64,000 nucleotides of DNA from Desnuesiella massiliensis (GTDB taxonomy: Bacteria; Bacillota; Clostridia; Clostridiales; Clostridiaceae). Within the stretch, counting starts at the first letter, position 1, and every line of letters starts with the position of its first letter. The DNA lies in contig NZ_LN879454.1 in NCBI RefSeq assembly GCF_001403615.1, forward strand, positions 248,001 through 312,000, written 5' to 3'. A program made the translations under genes and the position numbers. The notes under the pieces are model-generated. The model had not been told where the DNA came from, made no database searches, and saw only the letters and a program-made list of their open reading frames with translations. Of this stretch, positions 10,249 through 19,080 are shown piece after piece.

Positions 10249-11136
10249 ATGTATAAAGATATAGAGACAATATACATCAAGGCAATTAGTTCAATTCATT
10301 CAGGAAGTGGACAATCATTAACTAGTGTAGATATGCCAATTCAAAGAGAGAGACATAGCAATATACCTAAGATTGAAGGATCAAGTTTAAAGGGTTCTAT
10401 TAAACATCACATTTATCATAAATTAGGGTTTACTAAACAAGCTATAGAAGGAGAGAAGAAACAAGAATATACAATATTTGAAAAAATATTTGGGTCAGAG
10501 GAAAATGGTGAAAAATCAGCTAGTGCTATAGCTATCACAGATGCTAAATTATTATTATTTCCTATGCGTTCAGCAACGGATATATATAAATTAGTAACAT
10601 GCCCTTATATACTTAAGAGATGGAAAGAAGAAACAAATCAAACTTTTGAAGATATTAATGTGGAAGATGGAGAATGTATTATAGATACAAAATCAAGCCT
10701 ATTAACTGATGGTAGGTTGATGTTAGAAGAATATATATTTGAAACAAATAAAGAAGATTTAAGTACTTTGTTTAAGGAAATTATTGAAGAGGATTTTATA
10801 GAAAAGAAGATAGTTATATTATCTGATAGTGATTTTATAGACATGGTGACAATGTATACTGAAATTATTACTAGAAATAGAATAGATGTTGAGACAGGAA
10901 CAGCACAGGGAACAGGATTATTTTCAGAAGAGTATTTGCCAGCAGAAACAATAATGTATTTTTCGGTATTAGAATCAGCCTTTTATAAAAATAAAGGAAA
11001 AGATACTAGCGCAAAGCAATATTTTAATAAGAATATTGGAAAAGTATTTCAAGTTGGTGGAAATGAAACAATAGGAAAAGGTATCGTAAAGATTATTAAT
11101 TATGCTTCGTTAGAGGGGGTAGCAGATAATGAGTGA
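10249..11136 (+). CDS. cmr4: Cmr4, type III-B backbone RAMP (target RNA nuclease subunit)
   Basis: Cmr4 (Cas7-type) forms the helical backbone of the Cmr complex and cuts target RNA at 6-nt intervals. The family signature is clear: ISSIHSGSGQSLTSVDMPIQ near residues 9-28, where the Asp lies in the segment known to be catalytic, then IPKIEGSSLKGSIKHH. A glycine-rich C-terminal loop (VGGNETIGKGIV) follows. The start at 10249 has GGGAGGG five bases upstream; the ORF could be read from a GTG/ATG earlier but that would overlap the nuclease gene more. It overlaps cmr5 by 8 bp. Confidence 0.93.
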   Translation: MYKDIETIYIKAISSIHSGSGQSLTSVDMPIQRERHSNIPKIEGSSLKGSIKHHIYHKLGFTKQAIEGEKKQEYTIFEKIFGSEENGEKSASAIAITDAKLLLFPMRSATDIYKLVTCPYILKRWKEETNQTFEDINVEDGECIIDTKSSLLTDGRLMLEEYIFETNKEDLSTLFKEIIEEDFIEKKIVILSDSDFIDMVTMYTEIITRNRIDVETGTAQGTGLFSEEYLPAETIMYFSVLESAFYKNKGKDTSAKQYFNKNIGKVFQVGGNETIGKGIVKIINYASLEGVADNE

Positions 11137-11581
11137 TTTTAAGAATGTTAACCTTCAGGTGGCTCGATTTGCTTTAAAAAGTGTAAAAGAAATTTTAGAG
11201 TATGATATAGAACTTGAGAGCGATAATAAAGATAAGCAAAAATTAATTTCTAAAAAGTATAAAACTGTTTCAAAAAAAATGACTATTTTAATACAAAAAA
11301 ATGGATTGATAGGAACATTGGTATTTGTATTATCTAAAGCAAATAAGGAAAAAAGCCATGAATTTATTCTAAAACATATAAGAAGCTGGTGTAAAGAAGA
11401 TTTTAAACTAGAATTTTTAAGAGATAAATTAAAATTCTGTGATAATCAAAGTTTTATTGAAAGTATTACTACAATCTCAAATCAAGAATATAGATTGGTG
11501 ACAAAAGAAATAATGAATTTATTTGGCTGGATTAAACGATTTGCGGATGGAATGATTGAGGGAGATGAGCAGGATGATTAG
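11129..11581 (+). CDS. cmr5: Cmr5, small subunit of the type III-B complex
   Basis: Small helical subunit that packs along the Cmr4 backbone. The 150-residue, mostly helical protein has the typical N-terminal pattern of Cmr5: a Q-x-A-x-x-A helix (LQVARFALKSVKE), YKTVSKKMTILIQKNGL and the TLVFVLSK segment that follows. Ends in the ATG-containing overlap with cmr6. No membrane or catalytic motifs. Confidence 0.9.
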   Translation: MSDFKNVNLQVARFALKSVKEILEYDIELESDNKDKQKLISKKYKTVSKKMTILIQKNGLIGTLVFVLSKANKEKSHEFILKHIRSWCKEDFKLEFLRDKLKFCDNQSFIESITTISNQEYRLVTKEIMNLFGWIKRFADGMIEGDEQDD

Positions 11582-12827
11582 ATTGTTAAAATACGGTGAC
11601 ATCTCTAAAGAATTTAAAAAAGCAGGTAAAAGACCTAGAAAAGAAGATTATGTGTTTTGTAGTATAGATCAAGATAGTATAAAAGTATTATCGTGGATGC
11701 TTTATAAGGATAGAAATGGGAATGATGTTTATGATCAGTGGGAAAAGCATAAAGAAAGTAGCTGCCACTATGGGCTGCAAATAGATAAATTGTCCAATAT
11801 ATTTAATGGCAGAGAAGGTAAGAATGAAAATAAAATAGAAAATGCTGTTCATAATAATATCGACGAATATTTAAAAGAAAGTAGAAATTTATTTTACAAT
11901 ATAGATTTTGAGGTTAAAGTTCTTAATAGACTTATAGTAGGATTAGGTGAATCTACAGTTTTTGAAACAGATATTAAATTGCATCATACATATGGTGTTC
12001 CATATATTCCAGGATCTACATTAAAAGGGTGTTTTAGAACACATATTATTCAAAAGTATTTTAAATGCAAAGAAGAAAATATAGAAAAAATAGAAAAAGG
12101 AAAATGGTTTAATAGTATTTTTGGTGGCATTTTAAATCAAAAAACATATCAAGGTGGAGTGATATTTATGGATGCATTTCCAAAAGGTACATATAAAATA
12201 TGTAGAGATATTATGACTCCACATTATCAACAAGGATATAAAGATGATGGAAGTATAAACCCAATAGAAATCCTAACAGTGGAAAATACTTCTTTTAGAT
12301 TTGTATTACGAATAAACAAAAAACGTTTTTTAAATGATGATGGTTTAGAAGTTAAAGTAGAAGAGAAAAATATTAGAGATTTTATTATAGAAGAAATGGT
12401 TGAAATGCTCACCACTCATGGAGTAGGAGCAAAGACAAGTGTTGGTTATGGATATTTTCAACAAATAACAAAAGAGGAATGCTTGTCTCAATCACAAAAA
12501 AATGATGAAAATAGAAGAAAAGAAACAGAGGAACATAAGGAGAAGCAAAAACTAAATAGAATGACTGAAAGTCAAAAAAAGTTATATTTAATTGAAAAGA
12601 TAGACAATCCTGAAAAGAAAATAGAAGAGCTAAAAAGACTTTTTACAAATAGACAAAGTGAAAATTTAGATAAAGAAGAGATAATAAAATTAGCAGAAGT
12701 AATTAAAGAAAATTTAGAAATTGCAGGGCAGTGGAAATACATTTTAGGAAAGAAAGGTAAAGAAAATAAAACATTAAAAAGGATTGAAGAGATTTGCCTA
12801 ATATTAAACATTGATTTACCTAAATAA
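11574..12827 (+). CDS. cmr6: Cmr6, type III-B RAMP protein with a charged C-terminal tail
   Basis: Cmr6 sits next to Cmr1 at the 3' end of the crRNA. The RAMP core carries NRLIVGLGESTVFETDIKLH and the signature IPGSTLKGCFRTHII near residues 150, and a glycine-rich loop THGVGAKTSVGYGYF near residue 285. After the core comes an extension of about 120 residues rich in Lys and Glu (from about residue 300), mostly helical, not part of the minimal family. The start at 11574 (ATGATTAGA) has GAGGGA 10 bases upstream; ATG at 11565 lacks spacing, and a TTG at 11556 is less likely. Last gene of the operon. Confidence 0.91.
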   Translation: MIRLLKYGDISKEFKKAGKRPRKEDYVFCSIDQDSIKVLSWMLYKDRNGNDVYDQWEKHKESSCHYGLQIDKLSNIFNGREGKNENKIENAVHNNIDEYLKESRNLFYNIDFEVKVLNRLIVGLGESTVFETDIKLHHTYGVPYIPGSTLKGCFRTHIIQKYFKCKEENIEKIEKGKWFNSIFGGILNQKTYQGGVIFMDAFPKGTYKICRDIMTPHYQQGYKDDGSINPIEILTVENTSFRFVLRINKKRFLNDDGLEVKVEEKNIRDFIIEEMVEMLTTHGVGAKTSVGYGYFQQITKEECLSQSQKNDENRRKETEEHKEKQKLNRMTESQKKLYLIEKIDNPEKKIEELKRLFTNRQSENLDKEEIIKLAEVIKENLEIAGQWKYILGKKGKENKTLKRIEEICLILNIDLPK

Positions 12828-12864
12828 CGGTAAGATTCCTGAACTTTAACATGAAATAATCATA

Positions 12865-12990
12865 AGCAATAAATTTGAAATAATTATTAAAAATGATGAG
12901 ATGTCCCAACTAATGGCTTACATTGCAATGAGCACAGGAATATTAGAGAAAAACTCATTGGGATACGGATACTGCCTTGCCAAAGATTAA
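12865..12990 (+). pseudogene. cas6 3'-end remnant 3 (best preserved)
   Basis: An uninterrupted run of about 41 codons ends in the Cas6 C-terminal loop: SNKFEIIIKNDEMSQLMAYI, then a segment with ILEKNSLGYGYC and a stop at 12988. Homology to the last 45 residues of both intact Cas6 proteins is clear, including the E-K-N-S-x-G-x-G-x-C motif. Just upstream (about 12838-12855) is a piece of CRISPR repeat (TGAACTTTAACATGAAAT), so the break that removed the rest of cas6 involved a repeat. The leader of array D follows directly. Confidence 0.85.
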
Positions 12991-12991
12991 A

Positions 12992-13168
12992 TTTACCAAC
13001 CTCATTAAAATTTAAATTCCTCTTAAAGCCTTTTAACATAAGGCCTTAAGAGGAATTTTTTTGAGCAAAGTAAAATAATACTTACCGCCTGGTAAAAAAT
13101 CAAACAATTCCTTTATTTTCAATAGGTTTAAGGATATAATAAAAATAAGGAATGTTGATTTTGCAATG
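12992..13168 (+). promoter_or_regulatory. CRISPR leader of array D
   Basis: 177-bp L1 leader. TTTACCA opens it and TGGTAAA recurs about 100 bp later; between them a hairpin with arms TCCTCTTAAAG and CTTAAGAGGA plus a T run. TATAAT lies about 35 bp before the first repeat, and the junction is GTTGATTTTGCAATG. Confidence 0.8.
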
Positions 13169-13787
13169 GCTGAACCTTAACATGGGATGTATTTAAATTG
13201 CAATCTCTTAAACTGTCTGAAGTATTTTGCTTTCGCTGAACCTTAACATGGGATGTATTTAAATTGGCTTTCAATCTTTAATACTCTTAGATAATAAATG
13301 CTGAACCTTAACATGGGATGTATTTAAATAAATCTCCGGCCCACAAAGCTATTTCTTCCTTATCGCTGAACCTTAACATGGGATGTATTTAAATTAAGAA
13401 AAGATACTGGAAATAAAGTAAGTTAAGTCGCTGAACCTTAACATGGGATGTATTTAAATGAAGGTGCTAAATATATAAGTTTAAGTAAGTAAGGCGCTGA
13501 ACCTTAACATGGGATGTATTTAAATATTACTAAATCGGCCTCATCAGATTTACTTTTATTGCTGAACCTTAACATGGGATGTATTTAAATCCGTTACTAT
13601 TTATAAAACCCCACTTCTTATTTAAGCTGAACCTTAACATGGGATGTATTTAAATAAATAACTACCCTTAATTCTTATGCTGGCGTACTTTGCTGAACCT
13701 TAACATGGGATGTATTTAAATTATAATGAGTGAACTGCTTCTTTTGTATTTTTTGATGCTGAACCTTAACATGGGATGTATTTAGAA
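13169..13787 (+). CRISPR. CRISPR array D, 10 repeats
   Basis: Repeats start at 13169, 13235, 13300, 13365, 13430, 13496, 13561, 13626, 13692 and 13758, all GCTGAACC/ATGGGATG. The last has a mutated end (TATTTAGAATA), marking the leader-distal end. Confidence 0.97.
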
Positions 13788-13817
13788 TAATAATAGAAAA
13801 TATCTTTGTAATACTAC

Positions 13818-13878
13818 GCAAAAACACCGTAAAATTCAGGTTTGAATAATACAGTGTTTTAGTAAATTATTCATTTTT
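13818..13878 (+). repeat. Dispersed ~60-bp repeat, copy 1
   Basis: About 60 bp here matches the reverse complement of 58849-58907 at roughly 88 % (shared blocks ACCGTAAAATTC, TTTGAATAATAC, AGTAAATTATTCATTTTT). It contains an imperfect hairpin (AAAACACCGT / ACAGTGTTTT), and may act as a terminator for array D and for the convergent GNAT gene. Confidence 0.6.
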
Positions 13879-13986
13879 CAGTTATGATATTAAATAAGAA
13901 TGTCCTGAACTAAAATATTACATAAAATTCATTTAAAGATATATGAAGAATCTATTAGTCTCACGGTATTCGATTTATGTATTTTG

Positions 13987-14352
13987 TTAAATTGCCATCA
14001 TCAGATAATCCATGACACCAGATGTAAAGATTTTAGTAAAGCCAAAATGCTCAAATGCTTCGGTGTTCTTGCTATTTTCATGCTGCCACATTTCAAGAGA
14101 AGACATTCCCATCATTTTAGCTTGTCTCTTCATTTCATCTAGCATTTTTTCCATTATTATATCATCATCAGCTCCTGTAAGCATAAAATTATTATCAAAT
14201 AAAAAACCAACTGGGTGTGAATATATTCTCATAAGTGGAAGTGCCATGATCACTTTGCCGTCAACTTGGGCTACTAGATGAATCCCTTCTTTTTTTTCAT
14301 ATGATTCAATGCTAGGTAAAATTTTTTCCTCTGTAATTTGCCTTGGTGTCAT
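13987..14352 (-). CDS. GNAT-like acetyltransferase, short
   Basis: A 121-residue protein with the second half of a GNAT fold: KVIMALPLMRIYSHPVGF, then a helix DDIIMEKMLDEMKRQAK, and the typical C-terminal pattern NTEAFEHFGFTKIF (the xxxFYxxxGF acetyltransferase motif). It is shorter than full GNAT enzymes (about 140-170), with the N-terminal strands missing, and its start has only a weak RBS, so it may be a truncated gene. It lies between array D and a lone CRISPR repeat and points toward the array. Confidence 0.5.
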   Translation of the reverse strand: MTPRQITEEKILPSIESYEKKEGIHLVAQVDGKVIMALPLMRIYSHPVGFLFDNNFMLTGADDDIIMEKMLDEMKRQAKMMGMSSLEMWQHENSKNTEAFEHFGFTKIFTSGVMDYLMMAI

Positions 14353-14380
14353 ATATCTTCTAGCATAGATCTATTAAGAA

Positions 14381-14410
14381 GCTGAACCTTAACATAGGAT
14401 GTATTTAAAG
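14381..14410 (+). repeat. Solitary CRISPR repeat
   Basis: One complete GCTGAACC/ATAGGATG repeat whose last base is G instead of T. It is followed by a sequence that recurs after the last repeat of the mini-array at 21781, so it is the tail end of an otherwise lost array. Confidence 0.85.
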
Positions 14411-14962
14411 TAATTACAAAATAGCCCCTTGAATTAAGGAATTAAAAGCACCATAAAGCTTTGATACTGTGCTTTTATAAGTGTTCTATTAAATAATAAT
14501 ATTTAACATGATTAATGCTGGATTATATTGGGAAAAATAATGGTATTACTATATTTCTGCACATATATTTAGTTTTTTACTGTAACATTTGATGTATTTA
14601 AATTATACTATCATTTTAATTAGATAAATTTAAAATTAACCATAACATAAGATGTATATAAAAACCAAATATATGTGTGAACATATTTAAGAAAATTATA
14701 ATTAGAAAATATATTAATGCATAGATTTTCTAATTATATGTCATAATAATATCATATACAATAATATTAATAAGATTAAAAAAGGGAGATGTATTAAAAT
14801 ATATAAGTGATCTAGAATATATAGGCATTTATATCAAATTCGTTAATAAAAGATGTAGGGGCATATCCTTGGCGAAATAACAGAATATTTAGATATTAAC
14901 TGTTTGAAAGTATGGTTAGTGGTGATATAATGTAAATAAATCATATTGAAAAATAAGTAGGA
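14411..14962. other. Array trailer and decayed repeats before the type I-B operon
   Basis: No gene. The first 90 bp match 21811-21900 and hold a terminator hairpin (14444-14480, arms AAAAGCAC / GTGCTTTT, then TATAA). Two further decayed repeats are visible at about 14578-14603 (GATGTATTTAAAT) and 14636-14661 (CCATAACATAAGATGTATAT). At 14697-14738 a perfect 14-bp palindrome stem (TATAATTAGAAAAT / ATTTTCTAATTATA) may be a terminator or an operator. The promoter of the next operon lies at 14904-14931. Confidence 0.6.
14904..14931 (+). promoter_or_regulatory. Probable promoter of the type I-B cas operon
   Basis: TTGAAA at 14904-14909 and TATAAT at 14926-14931 with 16 bp between, about 45 bp upstream of cas6. 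A good sigma-A-type match. Confidence 0.6.
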
Positions 14963-14974
14963 ATGAGTGATTTT

Positions 14975-15676
14975 ATGAAATACTGGGAAATAAAGGTTAC
15001 AATTCTGTTGAAAAAAGATATAATATTTACAAGCAGCAGCGAAATAATTGGAAATAATATTAATTATGCAATGCTAAAAGATGAGGAACTTAAAGCGTAT
15101 CATAAGGAAAAAAATTACAAATATGTGTTCGGGAATTTTTTTCCACCTGAGAGAGATGGTATCTATAAAGCAAGCAGAGTATATGTTTTTAGCATAAGAA
15201 GTTTCAATTACGATTTTATATCTAAAATTAAAATTTGCTTAGAAGGTTATGAGAGTAATGATTTTAATATAATAGCAATGGATGTTAGGGAGATAAATGA
15301 ACAGCCTATAGAATTTATCGAGACTATAACACCAGCTATAGTTACTGTTAATGGTAAGCCTTGGCTTTCTAGTGGCGATATTTTGCTTTTAGTAAAGAGA
15401 ATTCATAGCAACGCAGAAAAAAAATACAAGTTTTTCTTTGGTGAAGAAATAGGGCATGTGGATGACTATTTTATTGAGAAATTAAAAATTCTAAATAAAA
15501 AGCCTATGTATTACGAATTCAAGGGAAAACGTTTACTTGGTAATAAATTTAAAATTAAAGTAAATGAGGATGAAAAATCACAAAAGCTTGCATTTATAAT
15601 TTTAGGAGCAGGGCTGGCAGAGAAAAATTCAGCTTTAGGAGCAGGTTATTGTATACCAGATTGGAGGCGAATTTAA
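14975..15676 (+). CDS. cas6: Cas6 CRISPR RNA endoribonuclease (second copy)
   Basis: Same role as the first Cas6, here heading the type I-B operon. It begins MKYWEIKVTILLKKDI, aligning residue for residue with MKLWEMTITVMLKKDI of the first copy; this is why 14975 is preferred to the ATG at 14963, although that start is possible. His43 is conserved. The C-terminal glycine-rich loop is GLAEKNSALGAGYC. Length 233 residues. Two intact and divergent Cas6 enzymes serving a single repeat family is unusual. cas8b follows after 3 bp. Confidence 0.92.
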   Translation: MKYWEIKVTILLKKDIIFTSSSEIIGNNINYAMLKDEELKAYHKEKNYKYVFGNFFPPERDGIYKASRVYVFSIRSFNYDFISKIKICLEGYESNDFNIIAMDVREINEQPIEFIETITPAIVTVNGKPWLSSGDILLLVKRIHSNAEKKYKFFFGEEIGHVDDYFIEKLKILNKKPMYYEFKGKRLLGNKFKIKVNEDEKSQKLAFIILGAGLAEKNSALGAGYCIPDWRRI

Positions 15677-15679
15677 AGG

Positions 15680-17410
15680 GTGAATGATGGAACGATTTTA
15701 AAAGAATTTAAAACAAAAGATGTTTTTTACAATAATGGACTAGTTAATCTAAAAATGTATTTAGATGAATATGGAACTAAGGAAATTTGCTATGAGTTAG
15801 AAAATAACAAGTTAATTCTAAAGTTTCCTAAAGAGAAAGAAGAAATTTACTATAATGAGCTGCTCAAGGGATACATCGTTAATAACGATATAGTGTTTCA
15901 AACAGATAATGATAGGTTGTATTGGGATAAAGATAATAGTTGTTTTATTTGTGATAGAAAATATGATATTCAAGGAAAATCATCTGGTAATGATGTTAAA
16001 TATTCATACAAATATATCACTCCTGAGGAGTTAGGTAAAACTACTGAAGAAATGTTTAATATTTACACGGAATTTTCTAAAAGGAATTGTTTAAAAGAAG
16101 TAAGCATTAAAGGGGATACTGAAATTTTCAAAAAGGATTTTGAATTTAAAAAGAATAATCAATGTAAGATACCTATTTTTATGACTAAATCAGAGTTTGT
16201 TGAAAGCTATATTCAGTATTCTGCAAAAGGTGATTTACTTAATATTGATTCTAAGATACATCAGTTTGAAGATGGTGGTTTTTGCTTCAGAGATATGCTT
16301 TCTAACAAAGATAACTTTATTGATAAATGGGACGCACTTATATATTGGTATGGCTCTAAGATGAAGAGGTTTTATAATTTATCGTACTTTATTTATTTAA
16401 ATTCTTTTGATTTAAATGCACTATATGAAATGAAAAAATCCTTTCCAAATAGAATAAGTGATGAAGCTGTTAGGATTAAAGATGAAAAGAAAGGTACTGT
16501 AAAAACAATTCCCACTAATGTTGAAATATCTAAGCAGCTTAAGTTTGATGGGATAGAAAATGATAACTTTTATATATCAGGAAGCATAAGTGAATTTCAA
16601 TTAAAGTTTTTAATGTATATGATATCTTATATTTATCATATAGAAAGAATGTATGAAAAGGAGGGCAAAGAAAGAATCAGAATAAGGAAAGAAAAACTGT
16701 ATAATAGCTTATCTAAAATCAGCTTTGTAACCTATACAGAAGATGGAAGCATGAAATCAACTCTCGATGAGTATACAAAAACCTATAAGATTAGTATGTT
16801 TTTAAAAAAACTTATAGAGACTGAAGTTAACGAGTCTACGTTGTTTAAATATTTTTCGGATTTGATTAGTTCTATAACTTTGTCCAAAAATGATCAGGAA
16901 AAGGTTAATTTAAATATTAAAAGGTTTTGCGAGAGCGTTCTTAGATTTTCGGACTTGAGAAAAGTATATTATGAAGTTTCATTTAAAATTTTAAGAAACA
17001 ACAAAAGAGGATTAGGCAGTTTTTTATACGATTTTGAAAATATATACTTACAAGAAACAAAAAGAGGTGAAGGGATAATGAATTTGCATAGCAAGTCAAA
17101 GGAAATTGGCAAGGAAATTGGAAGTTTTTCAGCTAATGTGGATGATAAGGATTTATTATTTAAGCTAAGAAACATAAAAAATCAGAGGCAGATGGTTACA
17201 TATTTTAAAGATTTAAAGTTTACTGTTTTAAGAAAGCAAAATGATGCAAAATTCACCAATGAATTTAATGATGTGATGGAAGAGATACTTGTAGAGCTTG
17301 AAAACAATCCTAATAATTGGGAAGTTGTAAGAGATTATATTGCTATTTACGCAATAGATAAATATAGGTCTGTATCATATGCAAAACAAGTACAAAAGGG
17401 AGGAAAATAA
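15680..17410 (+). CDS. cas8b: Cas8b, large subunit of type I-B Cascade
   Basis: Large subunit of the DNA-targeting complex, expected to read the PAM and recruit Cas3. The family is poorly conserved; the call rests on size (576 residues), place between cas6 and cas7, and a Cys pair SCFICDRK near residue 86-92 as in zinc-finger-bearing Cas8a/b (Cst1-type) proteins. A second Cys pair is not obvious. It starts with GTG; GGAGG lies about 12 bp upstream. The C-terminal 200 residues are helical and may include the small-subunit function. It could equally be named Cas8a1/Cst1. Confidence 0.83.
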   Translation: MNDGTILKEFKTKDVFYNNGLVNLKMYLDEYGTKEICYELENNKLILKFPKEKEEIYYNELLKGYIVNNDIVFQTDNDRLYWDKDNSCFICDRKYDIQGKSSGNDVKYSYKYITPEELGKTTEEMFNIYTEFSKRNCLKEVSIKGDTEIFKKDFEFKKNNQCKIPIFMTKSEFVESYIQYSAKGDLLNIDSKIHQFEDGGFCFRDMLSNKDNFIDKWDALIYWYGSKMKRFYNLSYFIYLNSFDLNALYEMKKSFPNRISDEAVRIKDEKKGTVKTIPTNVEISKQLKFDGIENDNFYISGSISEFQLKFLMYMISYIYHIERMYEKEGKERIRIRKEKLYNSLSKISFVTYTEDGSMKSTLDEYTKTYKISMFLKKLIETEVNESTLFKYFSDLISSITLSKNDQEKVNLNIKRFCESVLRFSDLRKVYYEVSFKILRNNKRGLGSFLYDFENIYLQETKRGEGIMNLHSKSKEIGKEIGSFSANVDDKDLLFKLRNIKNQRQMVTYFKDLKFTVLRKQNDAKFTNEFNDVMEEILVELENNPNNWEVVRDYIAIYAIDKYRSVSYAKQVQKGGK

Positions 17411-17411
17411 T

Positions 17412-18347
17412 ATGTTTTATAATATTTCGTATATATCTAAAGTAAATTTAGGTTCGTTAAATGGAAGCGAGGGCATGGGCGGGAATATAACACCAATAAA
17501 AAAGATTTCTGATAACAAAGGTGAAGAGTATGCCTATATATCAGGTCAGGCTCAAAGAAGATATCTTAAGGAAACTTTGATGCAACTTGGGGAGAAAATA
17601 TCTGCTGTCAATGAAAAAGGTGAACCAAATTTTTTAGAATTAAATGAAAAAATTTATGATAAAAATAGGGAAAAGTTTCAAGATAAGAAACTGATGTATA
17701 GAGAATTTTGTGATCTTGACTTATTCGGATATATGCTCCCAAAGGGTGGAAGAAGATGGTCGCCAGTTAAGGTTGCCCCTATGGTTTCTATACATCCATA
17801 CAAAGGAGAATACGATTATCTAACAAGAAAACAGTATGTTGAAAATGAGTCTAAGAAAAGCGGAAATATTGTACAGATAGAAATAGATACACTAAATTAT
17901 ATGAGAGGAAATATAGTTATTGACGTAAATAAAATTGGAAATGAAATAAACGAATATACATACCAAGTTACGCCTATGCTTTCCGCAGAGGAGAGAAATA
18001 TTAGAATTAATAATCTGATAGATGCTATAAGATTTTTTAATGGTGGAGCTAAGCAAGCGAGAAATTTAGAAGATATATCACCTAAATTTGCTGTTATAGT
18101 AGAACAAAAAACCGGGAATCCATTCTTATTAAACAGTATTTATGTTGATAGATTCAATAAACTAGATTGCAAAGCTATCATAGATGAAATTAATGATAGT
18201 AAAGCTGTTATTAATAAAGTTATGATAGGTGTTTCTAGAAATGTATTTGCAAATGAAAATGAAATCAAGGAAGTTTTTACGAGTGCTGGCATTAAAGTTT
18301 CCACAATAACAGAGGCATTTGACTCTATAAAGGTAGGAGCTAAGTAA
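17412..18347 (+). CDS. cas7: Cas7 (Cst2/DevR), backbone of type I-B Cascade
   Basis: Forms the crRNA-binding helical backbone. Typical Cas7/DevR start: MFYNISYISKVNLGSLNGSE, followed by ISGQAQRRYLKETL near residue 35-50, and later GGAKQARNLEDISP (residues 210-225) as in the Cst2 branch. 311 residues from this start, which has GGGAGG 6 bases upstream; an upstream in-frame ATG at 17379 lies inside cas8b and is unlikely. Followed after 1 bp by cas5. Confidence 0.93.
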   Translation: MFYNISYISKVNLGSLNGSEGMGGNITPIKKISDNKGEEYAYISGQAQRRYLKETLMQLGEKISAVNEKGEPNFLELNEKIYDKNREKFQDKKLMYREFCDLDLFGYMLPKGGRRWSPVKVAPMVSIHPYKGEYDYLTRKQYVENESKKSGNIVQIEIDTLNYMRGNIVIDVNKIGNEINEYTYQVTPMLSAEERNIRINNLIDAIRFFNGGAKQARNLEDISPKFAVIVEQKTGNPFLLNSIYVDRFNKLDCKAIIDEINDSKAVINKVMIGVSRNVFANENEIKEVFTSAGIKVSTITEAFDSIKVGAK

Positions 18348-18348
18348 A

Positions 18349-19062
18349 ATGGGTGTTATAAGATTTAGAGTTGAAGGGATTTTTAACTCTTTTAGGATGC
18401 CTTTCTTTAGAACTTATCATAAAAGTTTTTTAGCACCGCCGAAAACAACTATTATAGGAATGCTTAATAATATAATGGGTAAATCGGAAGAATTTTATTA
18501 TTCATTACTAAATGAAGATAAAATAAAAGTTTCTGTTGTGATAGATTCAATAAAAGGGAAAGCAAAAGACTTATGGGCATATAAGACTTTTGAAAGTAAA
18601 AGTGATATGCATGGTAGAAGTGTAATAAGAAGAGATAAATTATTTAATGCAAAATATACAGTATATTTAATGATTAATGATAAATCATTAAGTGAAGAGA
18701 TTTATAATTGTCTTGTTTGTCCTAAGGCTGTTCCTTCACTCGGATTAGATGATGAGCTAGTAAAGATATATGATGTTGAATCAGATTTGAAAGTAGATAT
18801 CAATGATTCATATGTTATTAATTCAGTATTTATGGATAAAGGATATGAGTATAAAGCTATGGTGGATGATTTAGAGGCTGATGTAGAAATGCCGACCTCT
18901 AATATAGTACCTTTGAAGTACATTATAGATAGCAGCAAGGATTTTAGAGTAGCGAGAAAATCTATGGATGAATACAAACAAGTTGAATATATAAATTGTT
19001 GTATTGAGCTTAAGGAAGTTGAAAGTTTTGTATGCGAAAATAACAAAATAGTTTTTTATTAA
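18349..19062 (+). CDS. cas5: Cas5, type I-B Cascade subunit
   Basis: Caps the 5' handle of the crRNA. N-terminal Cas5 pattern is clear: IRFRVEGIFNSFRMPFF then HKSFLAPPKTTIIGMLNNI (residues 23-42), where the PPKTTIIGML stretch is the family signature. 237 residues. Ends 18 bp before cas3 with AAAGGAG in the gap. Confidence 0.92.
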   Translation: MGVIRFRVEGIFNSFRMPFFRTYHKSFLAPPKTTIIGMLNNIMGKSEEFYYSLLNEDKIKVSVVIDSIKGKAKDLWAYKTFESKSDMHGRSVIRRDKLFNAKYTVYLMINDKSLSEEIYNCLVCPKAVPSLGLDDELVKIYDVESDLKVDINDSYVINSVFMDKGYEYKAMVDDLEADVEMPTSNIVPLKYIIDSSKDFRVARKSMDEYKQVEYINCCIELKEVESFVCENNKIVFY

Positions 19063-19080
19063 AGGAGATACAGAGTTTAG

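Noticed and set aside
4335..12827. Type III-A (Csm) system
   Set aside because: The set cmr1, cas10, cmr3, cmr4, cmr5, cmr6 with Cmr-type motifs fits III-B; no csm2-csm5 pattern is seen.
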